Shown here in pieces: positions 55,099 through 64,000 of a stretch of 64,000 nucleotides of DNA. Source of the DNA: Oscheius tipulae (lineage: Eukaryota; Nematoda; Chromadorea; Rhabditida; Rhabditidae); NCBI GenBank assembly GCA_037178975.1, contig JASJZH010000004.1, positions 4,774,001-4,838,000 on the forward strand. The letters run 5' to 3'. Position 1 is the first letter of the stretch; each line of letters opens with the position of its first letter. The translations under genes and the position numbers were made by a program. The notes beneath the pieces were generated by a model. It was given only the letters and a program-made list of their open reading frames with translations. It had not been told where the DNA came from and searched no databases.

Positions 55099-58000
55099 TC
55101 ACAGGCGAGTACTTTGCTGGAGACGAATTTCCTCCATGTTGACATATTCGGGCTCATCTCCAGTCACACAGAGACTGTCCGAAGGACCATAACCGTCTAA
55201 TTCTGTCGTTGATTTCAGAACAACCGGGACAACAGGAACTGATTCTGCTACTCTATGACCTCGTCGACGCAATTCTGTATCCACTGCATATCTAGTTATT
55301 CACTTGTAACTGCTTTAACTAAATTTACCTATACTGGGTGTATCTCTGTTTGGTCTGCCAGATATACTGTGACTCCTCCATCGATAAAATACGGATAAAG
55401 TTCTCCAGTTCAGGGACTTCAAAAGCGTCCCACTGTAAGTTATAATAGTACAGAATTAAGCGTTTTCGCATACCAGGATGTCTCCCGTGTCGTTTTCCTG
55501 AAGCACGAGAGCATGTCCCGCATGAATGGAACCCCAGCCAAGGACGACTTTCAAAGGACAGACATTGTCGCTGATTCTGACCATCTTCCCTGAAATTAGC
55601 TCGTCAAAAGACTGTCAGTCAAGGATGATTTCCCCTGGGAGTGACTTTTGTTATTGAAATCTGGCACGCTATCATTAGCAGACTCTCTGCCTCATGCTCA
55701 AAACGTCATTACGCATCTTGAAGAGCCTCGAGTCTCCCACACACATAGCGTATTTCCGAAAGCTCAGTATTCTCTTTCTGACAGCATTAGTACATCGCAA
55801 TCCATTTGAATAATCATCCCGACGGAAACACTTGACTCTCAATTCGATCTTCCTCCAGCACAATGAATTCTGGCGTCCCTGCCCATTCAATCAGAGGCCG
55901 ACATAAAGGTGCCTCACATTGCTTTTTTTTTGTCTGCTTTGAACTCACTCAGAAGAGTAGACGTAACTGCGTCCGTTTCTTGTCGGCATTCGTAGAGAGC
56001 GAACTTCCTCGGGTTGTCTGCTACTCGGAACTTACGAAGAAGAGTCACAATCATTTGTCTGCAAAGTTCTTCAAATGAGTCCCCAACTGTACTTACCGAG
56101 TGGTCATGGCACTGTTGATATTGATAGTTTTGACGGTATTTCTAGGAAGAAAAAATGATGTGATTGTCCTGTGTCGAGTGGTTGCCGTGTTTTTACCTGG
56201 AGTCATTTTACTGTGAGAGACATGGCATCTCATTAATGTTTAATTGCTCTGCCTTCCTTTACCCGCCTCATACTCCCAACAACAAGCTCTTTTCTCGGAA
56301 GACTCACTGACTCGTGAACCGGTGTTTTCAGGTTGGCTGCTTCGAGCCGAACGCCGACATGGATAGGAACAATCTTGACTCGGAACTGAGCAATCTCATT
56401 AGAGAGGTTGTGTTTTATATTCAATAGAAGTTAGACAGTTTAGGCTGCTGAATGGAAGACGACGGAACGCGATAGAACTACGGATGTAAATTTCTCATTA
56501 GCTCTTTATGATCTACTTTTTCAGGACAGTCTTCTCGAGAGAGATGCCTGTTTAACTGCGTTAGCCAATGCAATTACTAACTATGTAACTGTCGAAATTA
56601 CTCGAAGACTCACTGTGCCCTCGGAACCAACACCGCCATCGTTCAATGTTTCCAACAACCCTATTTGGGGCCATGCTAAGACTGCCAAGAGGACAGGTAT
56701 GGACACTACAAGCTAACGTTTTAGTAGTGATTCAGTTTCACGACCGACTGATTTGAATGCAACGAAAACAACAACTTCTACACCAACTACTCATCGTCGT
56801 AGCGGTGAGTATCCTTTGAACGTTACTTAATGACTGCCAAGGTTCTCTCAATAGACTAAACAAAACAAGTCAGCCATCAACCCCGCTCGAAGAAGATACT
56901 CCGTTGAAGGTGCCCTTTCACATGATTTTAAAATCAATTTTTCTAAGATGGGTCCACGATACCGGAGTGAAAATCGCCTGGACCGATTCTCACCTTCACC
57001 CAGACCGAATGAAACCCCTCTCGAGAATAAGGCCAGTAGACTACGAAGACTCTCGACGGAAAGAAGATCTCTAAGAAAATGAACCTGTGTTTATGACGTC
57101 GAATACTGTTGCGGGATTCTCTCCTTGCACTACGCTGATAGGACGAGAGAAGTTCATATGAATATGTATGTGACCCGAGAACGATGCTCCGTCCGGACTC
57201 TAGAAAGAGTCAATAAGAAGAGATTCAGAAGAATACCTACCAATAACATGTGCTCTGATCCGGATTCCGTGTTGTATTGCTGGACTTTCTGCACCAGTTG
57301 CAGTTCTTGATATTGAGCTGTCCACTCACACGGAGTATCTTCTTTGACGAACAACTCTTGTATTCTCAGCGTGTTTCCGTGGTTATCAGTAACAAGTTGT
57401 GCTTTGCTGTCGTCAGGAGAGGGCAATGGAGCAAATGATCGAGGAAGAGTACTGCAGAGTCCGGTTTTAGTCGGTGAAAAGAGCGCATTCTGAATAAACG
57501 AAGTTCAAAGCAAAATATGCAACAGAAACTACTTCAACTGAGTTCTCTTTGTCTGATTCCGCTTTGGATGGACTGTTGAGCGGCGGTAGATTCAGATGTT
57601 TCGGAATGGTACCTAATGTACCGTCGTTCAGTTTTGGATACAAACTGGGAAACTCTCCTGGAAACAAGTACTCTCCTGGAAACAAGTTATAAAAGTGACT
57701 ACCCGAAGCAAGGGATGATCCTGCAGAGCGACAGTCGAGAGTCACTAGATCTCGGCATCTCTGATGACAAGTATAGTTGCATTCTAAAAAAAAACTTTCA
57801 AAAACAGTTGAACTAAACTCACTTTCACATTTCACAGCCTGTCTCAACACTCCCCAGATGAAATCTCCACATTTGTCGCACCATGTGGGATGAAGAAGAC
57901 TGATTGTACTGGAGATACAATGATCGTTTGAGCTCATAAATACTCACGAAAAGATGTGATCTTGTGCCTTCTTCTTTGAACCGAGTGTGAGCAAGTCATG

Positions 58001-58271
58001 GAGAGGACCAAAGTGTTGTTTTTCGATAGTATCGTTCCAATTATGCGAAGAGTCTAAGTCCGCTAAGAGACAGGTAGCCCAGTCCCAGTTCTCGTCTTCC
58101 ACATCCGGCAGTTCCATTGACGGGTCAAGTGATATTGCGTCATAGTTAATCGTATCGTCATTATATTCAACTAGGGGTTCGACAGGCATAGACTGCTGCA
58201 ATGTATATGCTTAGCTTCAAGAGACTGCTCACCATTTTGGAGGATTCTTTGGATACTCCCAACTGGCTCAT
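55099..58271 (-). CDS. Ras-association domain protein, RASSF1/5 type
   Basis: Scaffold that binds Ras-like GTPases and Hippo (MST) kinases through its SARAH domain. The start MSQLGVSKESSKM joins in phase to QSMPVEPLVEYNDDTINYDA and an acidic exon. A C1 zinc finger follows (HPTWCDKCGDFIWGVLRQAV, CNYTCHQRCRDLVTLDC), nearly identical to RASSF1/5. Then TPCEWTAQYQELQLVQKVQQ, YNTESGSEH, the RA domain (NTVKTININSAMTTR, MIVTLLRKFRVADNPRKFAL, GWGSIHAGHALVLQENDTGD) and the SARAH helix (WDAFEVPELENFIRILSMEE, YIWQTKQRYTQYR). A tail of about 60 residues (DTELRRRGHRVAES) is extra. The intron between about 57240 and 56095 contains another gene on the opposite strand. A second first exon lies at 59071-59174. 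Small exons near 55620-55860 are approximate. Confidence 0.87.
56359..57082 (+). CDS. Nested gene inside a RASSF intron, opposite strand, unrecognised
   Basis: Six small exons join in phase on the plus strand: MDRNNLDSELSNLIRE, AAEWKTTERDRTTD, DSLLERDACLTALANAITNY with VTVEITRRLTVPSEPTPPSF, SRPTDLNATKTTTSTPTTHR, SLNRLNKTSQPSTPLEEDTP, and MGPRYRSENRLDRFSPSPRP ending RRLSTERRSLRK. Introns are about 37-45 nt with usual ends (the last starts with GTGCCC). The N-terminal third is helical; the rest is Ser/Thr/Arg/Pro-rich and likely disordered with many possible phosphosites. No family recognised. An acceptor (GTTTTCAG) lies about 28 bases before the ATG. It sits wholly within the intron of the minus-strand RASSF gene. 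Confidence 0.6.
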
Positions 58272-59070
58272 CCACTCCGAGATGTTAGCAAGCTGGCTGA
58301 TTTTGTCCCGAAGACCGGAGAACCAGCTGAAATGTTCTGTGCGCGTATGAAAGTGAAATGCAAAGGTCTCGTGCCGTCAAGATTGGAACGGGTAAAACGG
58401 ATAGGTGAGCGAGAGTGCATGAGCTGCTGTGTCTCTGCGTGTGTAAAGCCTGCAGAAAACATGAAACAGACGGTCTCGACTAATTGATCTGAGAGGCACT
58501 AAAGTGAGAATGAGAGAACAGTTTCAATTCTACTCATTCATGTGGCAAGTATATCTGCAGAGACACGAGTGGAACATCTGGTGCCTAGACAAAAAAGTGT
58601 TGAGCGGAGGAAGAAAGATTCGAGCCAGATGGCGCACCAAAAATATTCCTAATTAGGCATACTGAGGCGTAAATCCTCAAATCGGATATTCTCTCCAGCT
58701 CGACAGATGGACATCGATCGGCGAGAGATGTCGCGCAAGAATTTGTCAGTAAGGCGCTAAATGGAACTTTTTGATAAGCCGTGACCAGCTGACTGGCAAG
58801 AGTACGAGTGAACAAGTACACACGGGCAAAACAAACATTCTTGTAGGCTGGGGAAGCTGATGGGAGTAGCAGGTGATAACAAAAGAGACGACCTTTGACA
58901 GCGGGCTGAACGGGAGAGCGATGATCGATAAATGAGAAATGGCACATGACAAATGAGAGAGCGGCCTGAACAGAATGTTCTGTGAAATCCTGGGTGTGGG
59001 ATCGATCGGCTGTGATAAGAAGGTGAGAAGGTGCAGTGCGTAAACAGGTGTCGCGTCTTTGTGAACTCAC
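58272..59070. other. Stretch between the two RASSF first exons
   Basis: About 800 bases that would be intron of the long isoform and promoter/5' region of the short isoform. Overlapping open frames here (for example at 58585-59070) look non-coding. No separate gene supported. Confidence 0.45.
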
Positions 59071-59174
59071 CCATTCGTCGAAGGTCCTTGAGGGAAGCTG
59101 TACTCATAAGCCGGATTGCCATCGGCGGCCACAACTGTTGGAGATCGGGGCATCATGGCAGAGACAAACATCAT
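59071..59174 (-). CDS. Alternative first exon of the RASSF gene
   Basis: From ATG at 59174 the exon encodes MMFVSAMMPRSPTVVAADGN and PAYEYSFPQGPSTNG, followed by a strong GTGAGT donor. It ends in phase 2, which fits only the acceptor of the C1-domain exon (TISLLHPTWCDK), not the intervening first coding exons. So a longer transcript would replace the acidic N-terminus by this one. This mirrors the alternative-promoter design of vertebrate RASSF1 genes. It predicts a promoter upstream of 59180 about 900 bases from the other start. Confidence 0.6.
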
Positions 59175-60359
59175 AACAAATGGGTAGTCATATCTGGAAT
59201 CGTTTGCTCAGAGATGACAAACTTGGAAATCCAGTCAAATAGCGAAGACTTGGACAAAAGTAAACAGCGGCCCGAAAGACACTAATGAGCCCAATAAAGG
59301 GACAGCTGCATGTTGTATTCGTTTCTGTTTCAGTAGCCACGCGCGAGAAAAATGGGAGAGTATGAAACCGAGGCTGTTTGCACAGCTGGCAAAACAAGCA
59401 ATCCTCCTTCCATGTTTCACTTCCAGTTTTGGTCAGAAAACAGGCGAGTAAATGTGGAATAGGGGGGTGATGACCGGTCGAGGTGCCGGCGGTCAACAAC
59501 GGCCAGGCAATTGTGTGTATGCTGCCTAGCCTGGCGGTCATTCGGGTCAAGACTGCGTGACCAGATGAGCGCATACGGAAAAATAGAGCCGGGTGTCCCA
59601 GAAAAGGATTATTGATCAGGCACTAGGCGCAACGTTGAATAAAAAGACTAGCCTTTTTATATTGGATAATCAGTTATGCAGGGGAAAAAGAGGAAGCTTT
59701 CGAAGTGGGCGACATACGGGAGGGAGAGGCAGAAAGAGGACACCGCCGGGGAGAAGGTCGGAGATTGATCCAGACAATGGGTCAGCTGGTAATTAAAAGC
59801 AGAGCTGTTTTCCCAATAAGAAAACACTGACTGCTTGGAGAGCCTTATTTATTCTCGGTTATTATTAGGTGACTTGAAATTACACGAGAATGGTTGTGAG
59901 TGCTTGCGTATATCAGATTCTATCGGAACATAAAAGTCTGAACCATTTTTTAAAATATTCGCGGCATTTGATTGGGTCCCGCAAGGAAAAACCGCAAAAA
60001 TATGGGAACGAATCGGGCACGGCGTGTTTAAGCCCATGCAAAAGGCGTCGCCAATTTCCTATTTCGAGAGCGGGAGTTCAAAATTAGTTCTCTAGTCTCT
60101 TTTTAGATTACTGTAGGGCATACGGTATTCTGTGCCAAAATCGGTTTAAACCAGGATTTCCGTAGAATAATGTACTTAAGAAAACGAGCGTTTCCGCTCG
60201 GTTTGAAAAAGTGGCGACGCGCATAACACGCCGTGCGGGAATTCAGCTGGCCTAAATCGCATGGGTCCGTCTTTTACGAGTCTCCCATTTTTTGCCATTT
60301 TAATTTGTAAATCTTTTAAATCTCTATTATAACTCAAAAAACTGCGTTTCAGGTCGACT
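59175..60359. other. Non-coding region with an imperfect inverted repeat
   Basis: About 1.2 kb. GCACGGCGTGTT at about 60018-60029 and AACACGCCGTGC at about 60224-60235 are inverted copies, and both are followed on the inner side by a GCGTCGCC segment (60046-60053) or its inverse near 60213-60220, with an extra dozen bases in one copy. TTTAGATTACTGTAG at 60102-60116 repeats a motif seen near 26240. This may be a decayed small DNA element. No gene supported. Confidence 0.45.
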
Positions 60360-62286
60360 ATGTGCCACAATATTCAACCGCTGTACGCAAATTTAGACCG
60401 AGAACGGAGATTTTTGAGCGGGTCTTTGAACAATGAAACTTCCGACAATAATGTTCTCAAATGGCCTCCAGATCAAGATATCGAACAATCTGGCCGTCTC
60501 ACAAGTTAGTTCCACACTTTTATGGCTAATATATGCTCTCTTTCGTCATCGTATTGCTCGAATTTCCAACTAGTTGTCCTATCGTAATTGGAGTAAAAAC
60601 ATCGTTTTTAAAGATCCGTAAACTGCTTCGAATAGAAAAAGGAGATTTCTACCGCCTTTTATTTCTCACCGCAAGCTTTCAGCTGTATGGAACTCGTCGC
60701 GCTCGACAAATCTTCGTGAAGCAGATCGATGCTTTGGAACTGGGAGATCTGTTTCAAAGTTGACAAAAGACGTGCAGGACTTTGGCATCTTGCATCGGAA
60801 TATCCCTCAACATCCGCCACCATTCATTAAAAGTATAGTCTAGAGTAGTGTTCTTTGCTTCAACATAGCTGCACATAAAAACTACAATATTTCAGATGCG
60901 GCAGAATGTCAACACGACAGTCATCGTGGCATTCTAGAAGCTGGTACGCAACCTAAAGAAAACGTGGCTGTACCCGCTCCTTCTAATCAAGTGACCCAGA
61001 AGAAACCGAACTCGTTGGTCGATCTGACTAAAGAGTATTCTCATTATGTTTTGTCGTCGTAATCTGTTTCAGATCTGATATGTCTGATTTTGAAGACGAC
61101 TCAGAGCCTCACGACGAGAATAATCCACTGGATTCCGGCTGGGAACACGCTCTGTTTGTACGAAAGTTCGCTATATCCGACGACGTATATGAGGTTCACA
61201 TTGTTGTCCCTGATTCAATTTGTTGTTCAGGTAAACCTGTTTTCGCGCGAAAAACTCTTCTATAATGTGCAAGTTGACAGCAGCTATGCCAAAAAGTTTG
61301 GAGAAACGATTTACATTCGCTACAAGAAGCGTCGTGATGGATCCTACATGGTTAACTGGTTTTTTTTGCATCCACTAGAGCAACACGGATTGCAGATGTT
61401 CCCCAGCTCCCGACACTACAGTGCGATTGTGAGCCTGAAAGTGCGCCCACAGAAGAGCGTGGAGATGAAGCTAACCGGAGTCGTAGGCTTTTCAAATTTT
61501 CCCGAGCGATCTATTCCTGTCTGGTACGTTTCACATTAAGTAATGTTATCATGGTAACTTTATGAGCGACATTCTCGGTTGGCAAACAATTTATACCCAG
61601 CAACATGGTCTGCTGCGAAGGGGGCTGGCTAAAGTTGATGAAGAACGAGTTCGTAAACCCCTTGTAATTCTCGAGTTTACAGTTCATATTAGGACCGACA
61701 TGTAAGTTTATATTCATTTTTTAATAATAGGCTTTTTCCAGCCCTTCGCAATACCTACCCATGTTCTCCAACTCTATTAAAATCACGGATTTGGCTCCTC
61801 TCAAATATTTGAACGGAAAGAGTTCTGGCGAGATTGCGGGAGATTTTTACCCAAAAGAGCCAAAACGGATAGACGATTTGAAATATGCGTGCCGAGACCA
61901 GGTATTCCCATATTTACATAAGTATCCGGTTTTAGGATGGAAATCTCTTGTTCACTTCAGTTTCCCATCCGGATATCAAGGTTCGAGCGTCGTTGGAACA
62001 ATGCGCCATTTTGAAATCGGAGAAAGATATGACATACTGCGCCATTGTAGTACCGGACAAGAAAGACTTGTATCGAGGACTTGTTATCGCTCCAAAAATG
62101 GTATTTCTTTTGATCACTACATAATCTTCATCGGTTCAGAGATTTGTCAAGATGTGTTCAAATCGTCTATTCGACTACAAGAGAATCCTGACAAAACGAG
62201 TGTATTCTAATAATCACGATAATGTGGCCAAAAACACCAACATTATATTTTCTAATCTCTTCAAAAATAGGAATTATCCGATATAA
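60360..62286 (+). CDS. Multi-exon protein, unrecognised
   Basis: Exons join in phase on the plus strand: MCHNIQPLYANLDRERRFLS, VWNSSRSTNLREADRCFGTG, DAAECQHDSHRGILEAG, SDMSDFEDDSEPHDENNPLD with GWEHALFVRKFAISDDVYE, VNLFSREKLFYNVQVDSSYA, MVNWFFLHPLEQHGLQMFPS, LKVRPQKSVEMKLTGVVGFS, DILGWQTIYTQQHGLLRRGL, PSQYLPMFSNSIKITDLAPL, DGNLLFTSVSHPDIKVRASL, CAIVVPDKKDLYRGLVIAPK and a Lys/Asn-rich end. It looks like a cytosolic or nuclear protein with a disordered N-terminal third and a beta-rich remainder. I know no family that fits. One acceptor (TTTATGAG near 61565) is unusual. The ATG follows TTTCAG by seven bases. Confidence 0.6.
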
Positions 62287-62642
62287 CATGTGTCTGACTG
62301 GTAATATTCCTAGATTTTGTCTTTCTATTCCTGTAATTATTAAATTTTTTGAACGTTGTTGGTCTTCTTCTTTGTTTCTATCGGGTAACTTTACCTGAAT
62401 TCCTCTACAAACTTGTGCATATCTAAAATCGTAGGGTTTATGTATGAGGTGCTCCAAAACGCGGCGGAAATATTGGGTCTCGAAACGCAGCCTGCGATCA
62501 ATTCAAAGGCCAGTTCGCTTGGTGGTTATTGGTCTTTGCAATTCCAAAACCTCTATCCTTTTTAAGTTCCATTCCATTTACTCCTTTCCATTGCTATATA
62601 ACTTCCAACACGCTTCTTGCAGGGTCAAACCTATTCAGCACC

Positions 62643-63527
62643 ATGGGAATCTCCGACAACGACGTTCAGAAGCAGCTCCGCCACATGATGGCATTCATTG
62701 AGCAGGGTACATGGGAATGTTTACAATTTTACAAAATAATCTTTAGAAGCCAATGAAAAAGCTGAGGAGATTGATGCCAAAGCTGAAGAGGAGTTCAACA
62801 TCGAAAAGGGACGTCTCGTTCAGCAACAGCGTCAGAAGATTATGGAGTTCTACGAGAAGAAGGAGAAACAAGTCGAGCTTCAGCGAAAGATTCAAGCTTC
62901 GAACTCGCTCAATGCCGGTCGTCTGATGTGTCTCAAGGTACAATTTGTTTCGAACACGTCGTTCACACTGGACTTAGGCTCGCGAAGACCACATTCGCCA
63001 CGTTCTCGACGAAGCTAAAGCCAATCTTTCTCGAATTTCTGCTGATTCAGCCCGCTATCCAGCTATTCTCAAGGGACTCATCATGCAGGGTCTCCTCCAA
63101 CTTCTCGAAAAGGAGGTCGTTCTTCGCTGCCGCGAGAAGGATCTCAGTCTCGTGGAACAGCTTCTTCCCGAATGTCTCAACGCCCAATTCCAGCAGTGGG
63201 GAGACAAGACTCACGTAAGTTTTCCTATTTTTTTTTTCGTAAAAAAAAATTTTGTAGGTGAGTATTGACAAGAGTAACTTCTTGCCCTCCAACTCGGCTG
63301 GAGGAGTCGAAGTTTTGGCCAAGGCCGGGAAGATTCGCGTTTCTTCCACTCTCGAGAGCAGACTAGAGCTTATCGCCGGACAGGTAAGTGTTTTCACCTT
63401 TTTATTTTGATTTTCTTTTGACAGCTGAACATTTTTTTTATGTTACTGTTTCATTTTCTTTTAGATCATTCCTCAAATCCGCACGGCTCTCTTCGGTCCC
63501 AACCCCAACAGAAAGTTCTTCGATTGA
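62643..63527 (+). CDS. ATP6V1E: V-type proton ATPase subunit E
   Basis: Peripheral-stalk subunit of the V1 sector that links the catalytic head to the membrane sector of the proton pump on endosomes, lysosomes and the plasma membrane. [20 protein letters not shown] is the family start; [60 protein letters not shown] form the long helix, followed by [80 protein letters not shown] and the end [20 protein letters not shown]. It aligns end to end with animal subunit E (about 226 residues). Five exons, introns about 40-60 nt. CTTCTTGCAG lies 20 bases before the ATG. Confidence 0.97.
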
Positions 63528-64000
63528 ACCTCTGCTGTATATTGTACTTTGTCACCCGGTCTCATTCCTGAGCCCTTCTGATCATTCCGCGACCCCTATT
63601 TGTGATAGAAAACCCACTTGCATAGAAGATAAGTATTTTAGACTTCCGTTTTGTAGGAATCAGCCTGCCACTTTTTCTTTAAACCCTAATTCAGATTTCT
63701 TATATACGATTGTCAATAAAGATTTTTATCACAGCGCTGCCATTTTCATGTTTCACGCTGATGGAATGACCACTTTACAACAGGCGCTCTTGTCTTGTCC
63801 GGCCTATTGTTCTGCAGTTGCATTGTTCCAGTTTTCTCTAGATTGACGGTCAAAACTTTTCTCTCCTATCTCTTACTTTATTTGGAAACGTTCATGTATA
63901 GTTTCCCGATACGGGAATAGACATCGCGCAACTAGTTTCTGACTCGTCTGGTCATCAGTCGAGGTCGTTTCGGACAATATTCTCTTCATTTATAACTCAA
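63528..64000. other. 3' flank of V-ATPase E
   Basis: The V-ATPase E 3' UTR with its poly(A) signal, then non-coding sequence to the window edge. No further gene is supported. Confidence 0.45.
63715..63720 (+). terminator. Poly(A) signal AATAAA after V-ATPase E
   Basis: AATAAA about 190 bases after the V-ATPase E stop codon on the plus strand, the first such hexamer in a suitable position. Confidence 0.55.

Noticed and set aside
58585-59134. Overlapping minus-strand frames of 161 and 125 codons
   Set aside because: They overlap each other and the RASSF alternative exon, have no splice logic and no protein-like pattern.
1-64000. tRNA, rRNA, CRISPR or viral sequences
   Set aside because: I looked for B-box-like GGTTCGAATC contexts, rRNA blocks, regular direct repeats and retroviral enzyme motifs and found no convincing case; this is a reading by eye and could miss a small RNA gene.

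Overview
The window comes from a small, gene-dense eukaryotic genome, most probably a nematode of rhabditid type. The evidence is: introns of about 35-42 nt ending in TTTTCAG-like acceptors; 3' splice acceptors placed directly before almost every start codon with no coding exon upstream, as expected for spliced-leader trans-splicing; same-strand gene pairs about 125-130 nt apart, as in nematode operons; a nuclear receptor with a nematode-style CLGCKTFFRR P-box; and the motif TTAGATTACTGTAG, familiar from Caenorhabditis repeats. No organism name can be fixed from sequence alone.

Layout. 0.4-2.1 kb: two unrecognised minus-strand genes in an operon-like pair. 2.7-4.4 kb: adenosine deaminase. 4.5-8.9 kb (minus): a small ORF, splicing factor SF3B2 and ribosome-biogenesis factor RRP1, divergent from DCAF13/SOF1 (9.2-10.9 kb, plus), so two rRNA-processing genes share a short promoter region. 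11-13.4 kb: an intron-rich cytosolic HSP70 with heat-shock elements, divergent from RNA polymerase III subunit RPC4/POLR3D. 15.5-18.8 kb: non-coding. 18.8-20.4 kb: a class A GPCR with altered DRY and CWxP motifs. 20.5-23 kb (minus): isovaleryl-CoA dehydrogenase and a snapin-like BLOC-1/BORC subunit. 23.3-23.9 kb: a broken STAR/KH gene. 24.3-25.5 kb: troponin I with two possible first exons, followed by a tiny secreted-peptide gene (minus). 27-28.3 kb: nuclear receptor. 28.5-29.2 kb: a small secreted protein. 30.25 kb: a near-perfect RNA hairpin in a long non-coding stretch. 33-34.2 kb: calmodulin-like protein. 34.2-37.9 kb: three unrecognised lysine-rich genes, one with a MITE in its last intron. 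38.1 kb: a six-cysteine secreted mini-protein. 40.8-43.6 kb: RING/B-box protein plus a secreted basic protein. 43.7-47.4 kb (minus): TIMM10B-EXOSC4-FASTKD operon-like cluster, divergent from SAC3D1-PWP1 (47.7-50.4 kb, plus). 51.8-53.1 kb: ELOVL fatty-acid elongase. 53.3-54.4 kb: CDPF1 and a membrane micro-protein (minus). 55.1-59.2 kb: RASSF1/5-like protein (minus) with two alternative first exons and an opposite-strand gene nested in an intron. 60.4-62.3 kb: unrecognised gene. 62.6-63.5 kb: V-ATPase subunit E.

Most recognised genes are housekeeping genes grouped by proximity and promoter sharing: rRNA processing (RRP1, DCAF13, PWP1, EXOSC4), splicing and transcription (SF3B2, POLR3D), mitochondria (TIMM10B, FASTKD, IVD) and muscle/calcium (troponin I, calmodulin-like). 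Between them lie lineage-specific secreted or lysine-rich genes and long non-coding stretches, probably regulatory. Exon borders were worked out by eye from splice signals and reading phase.
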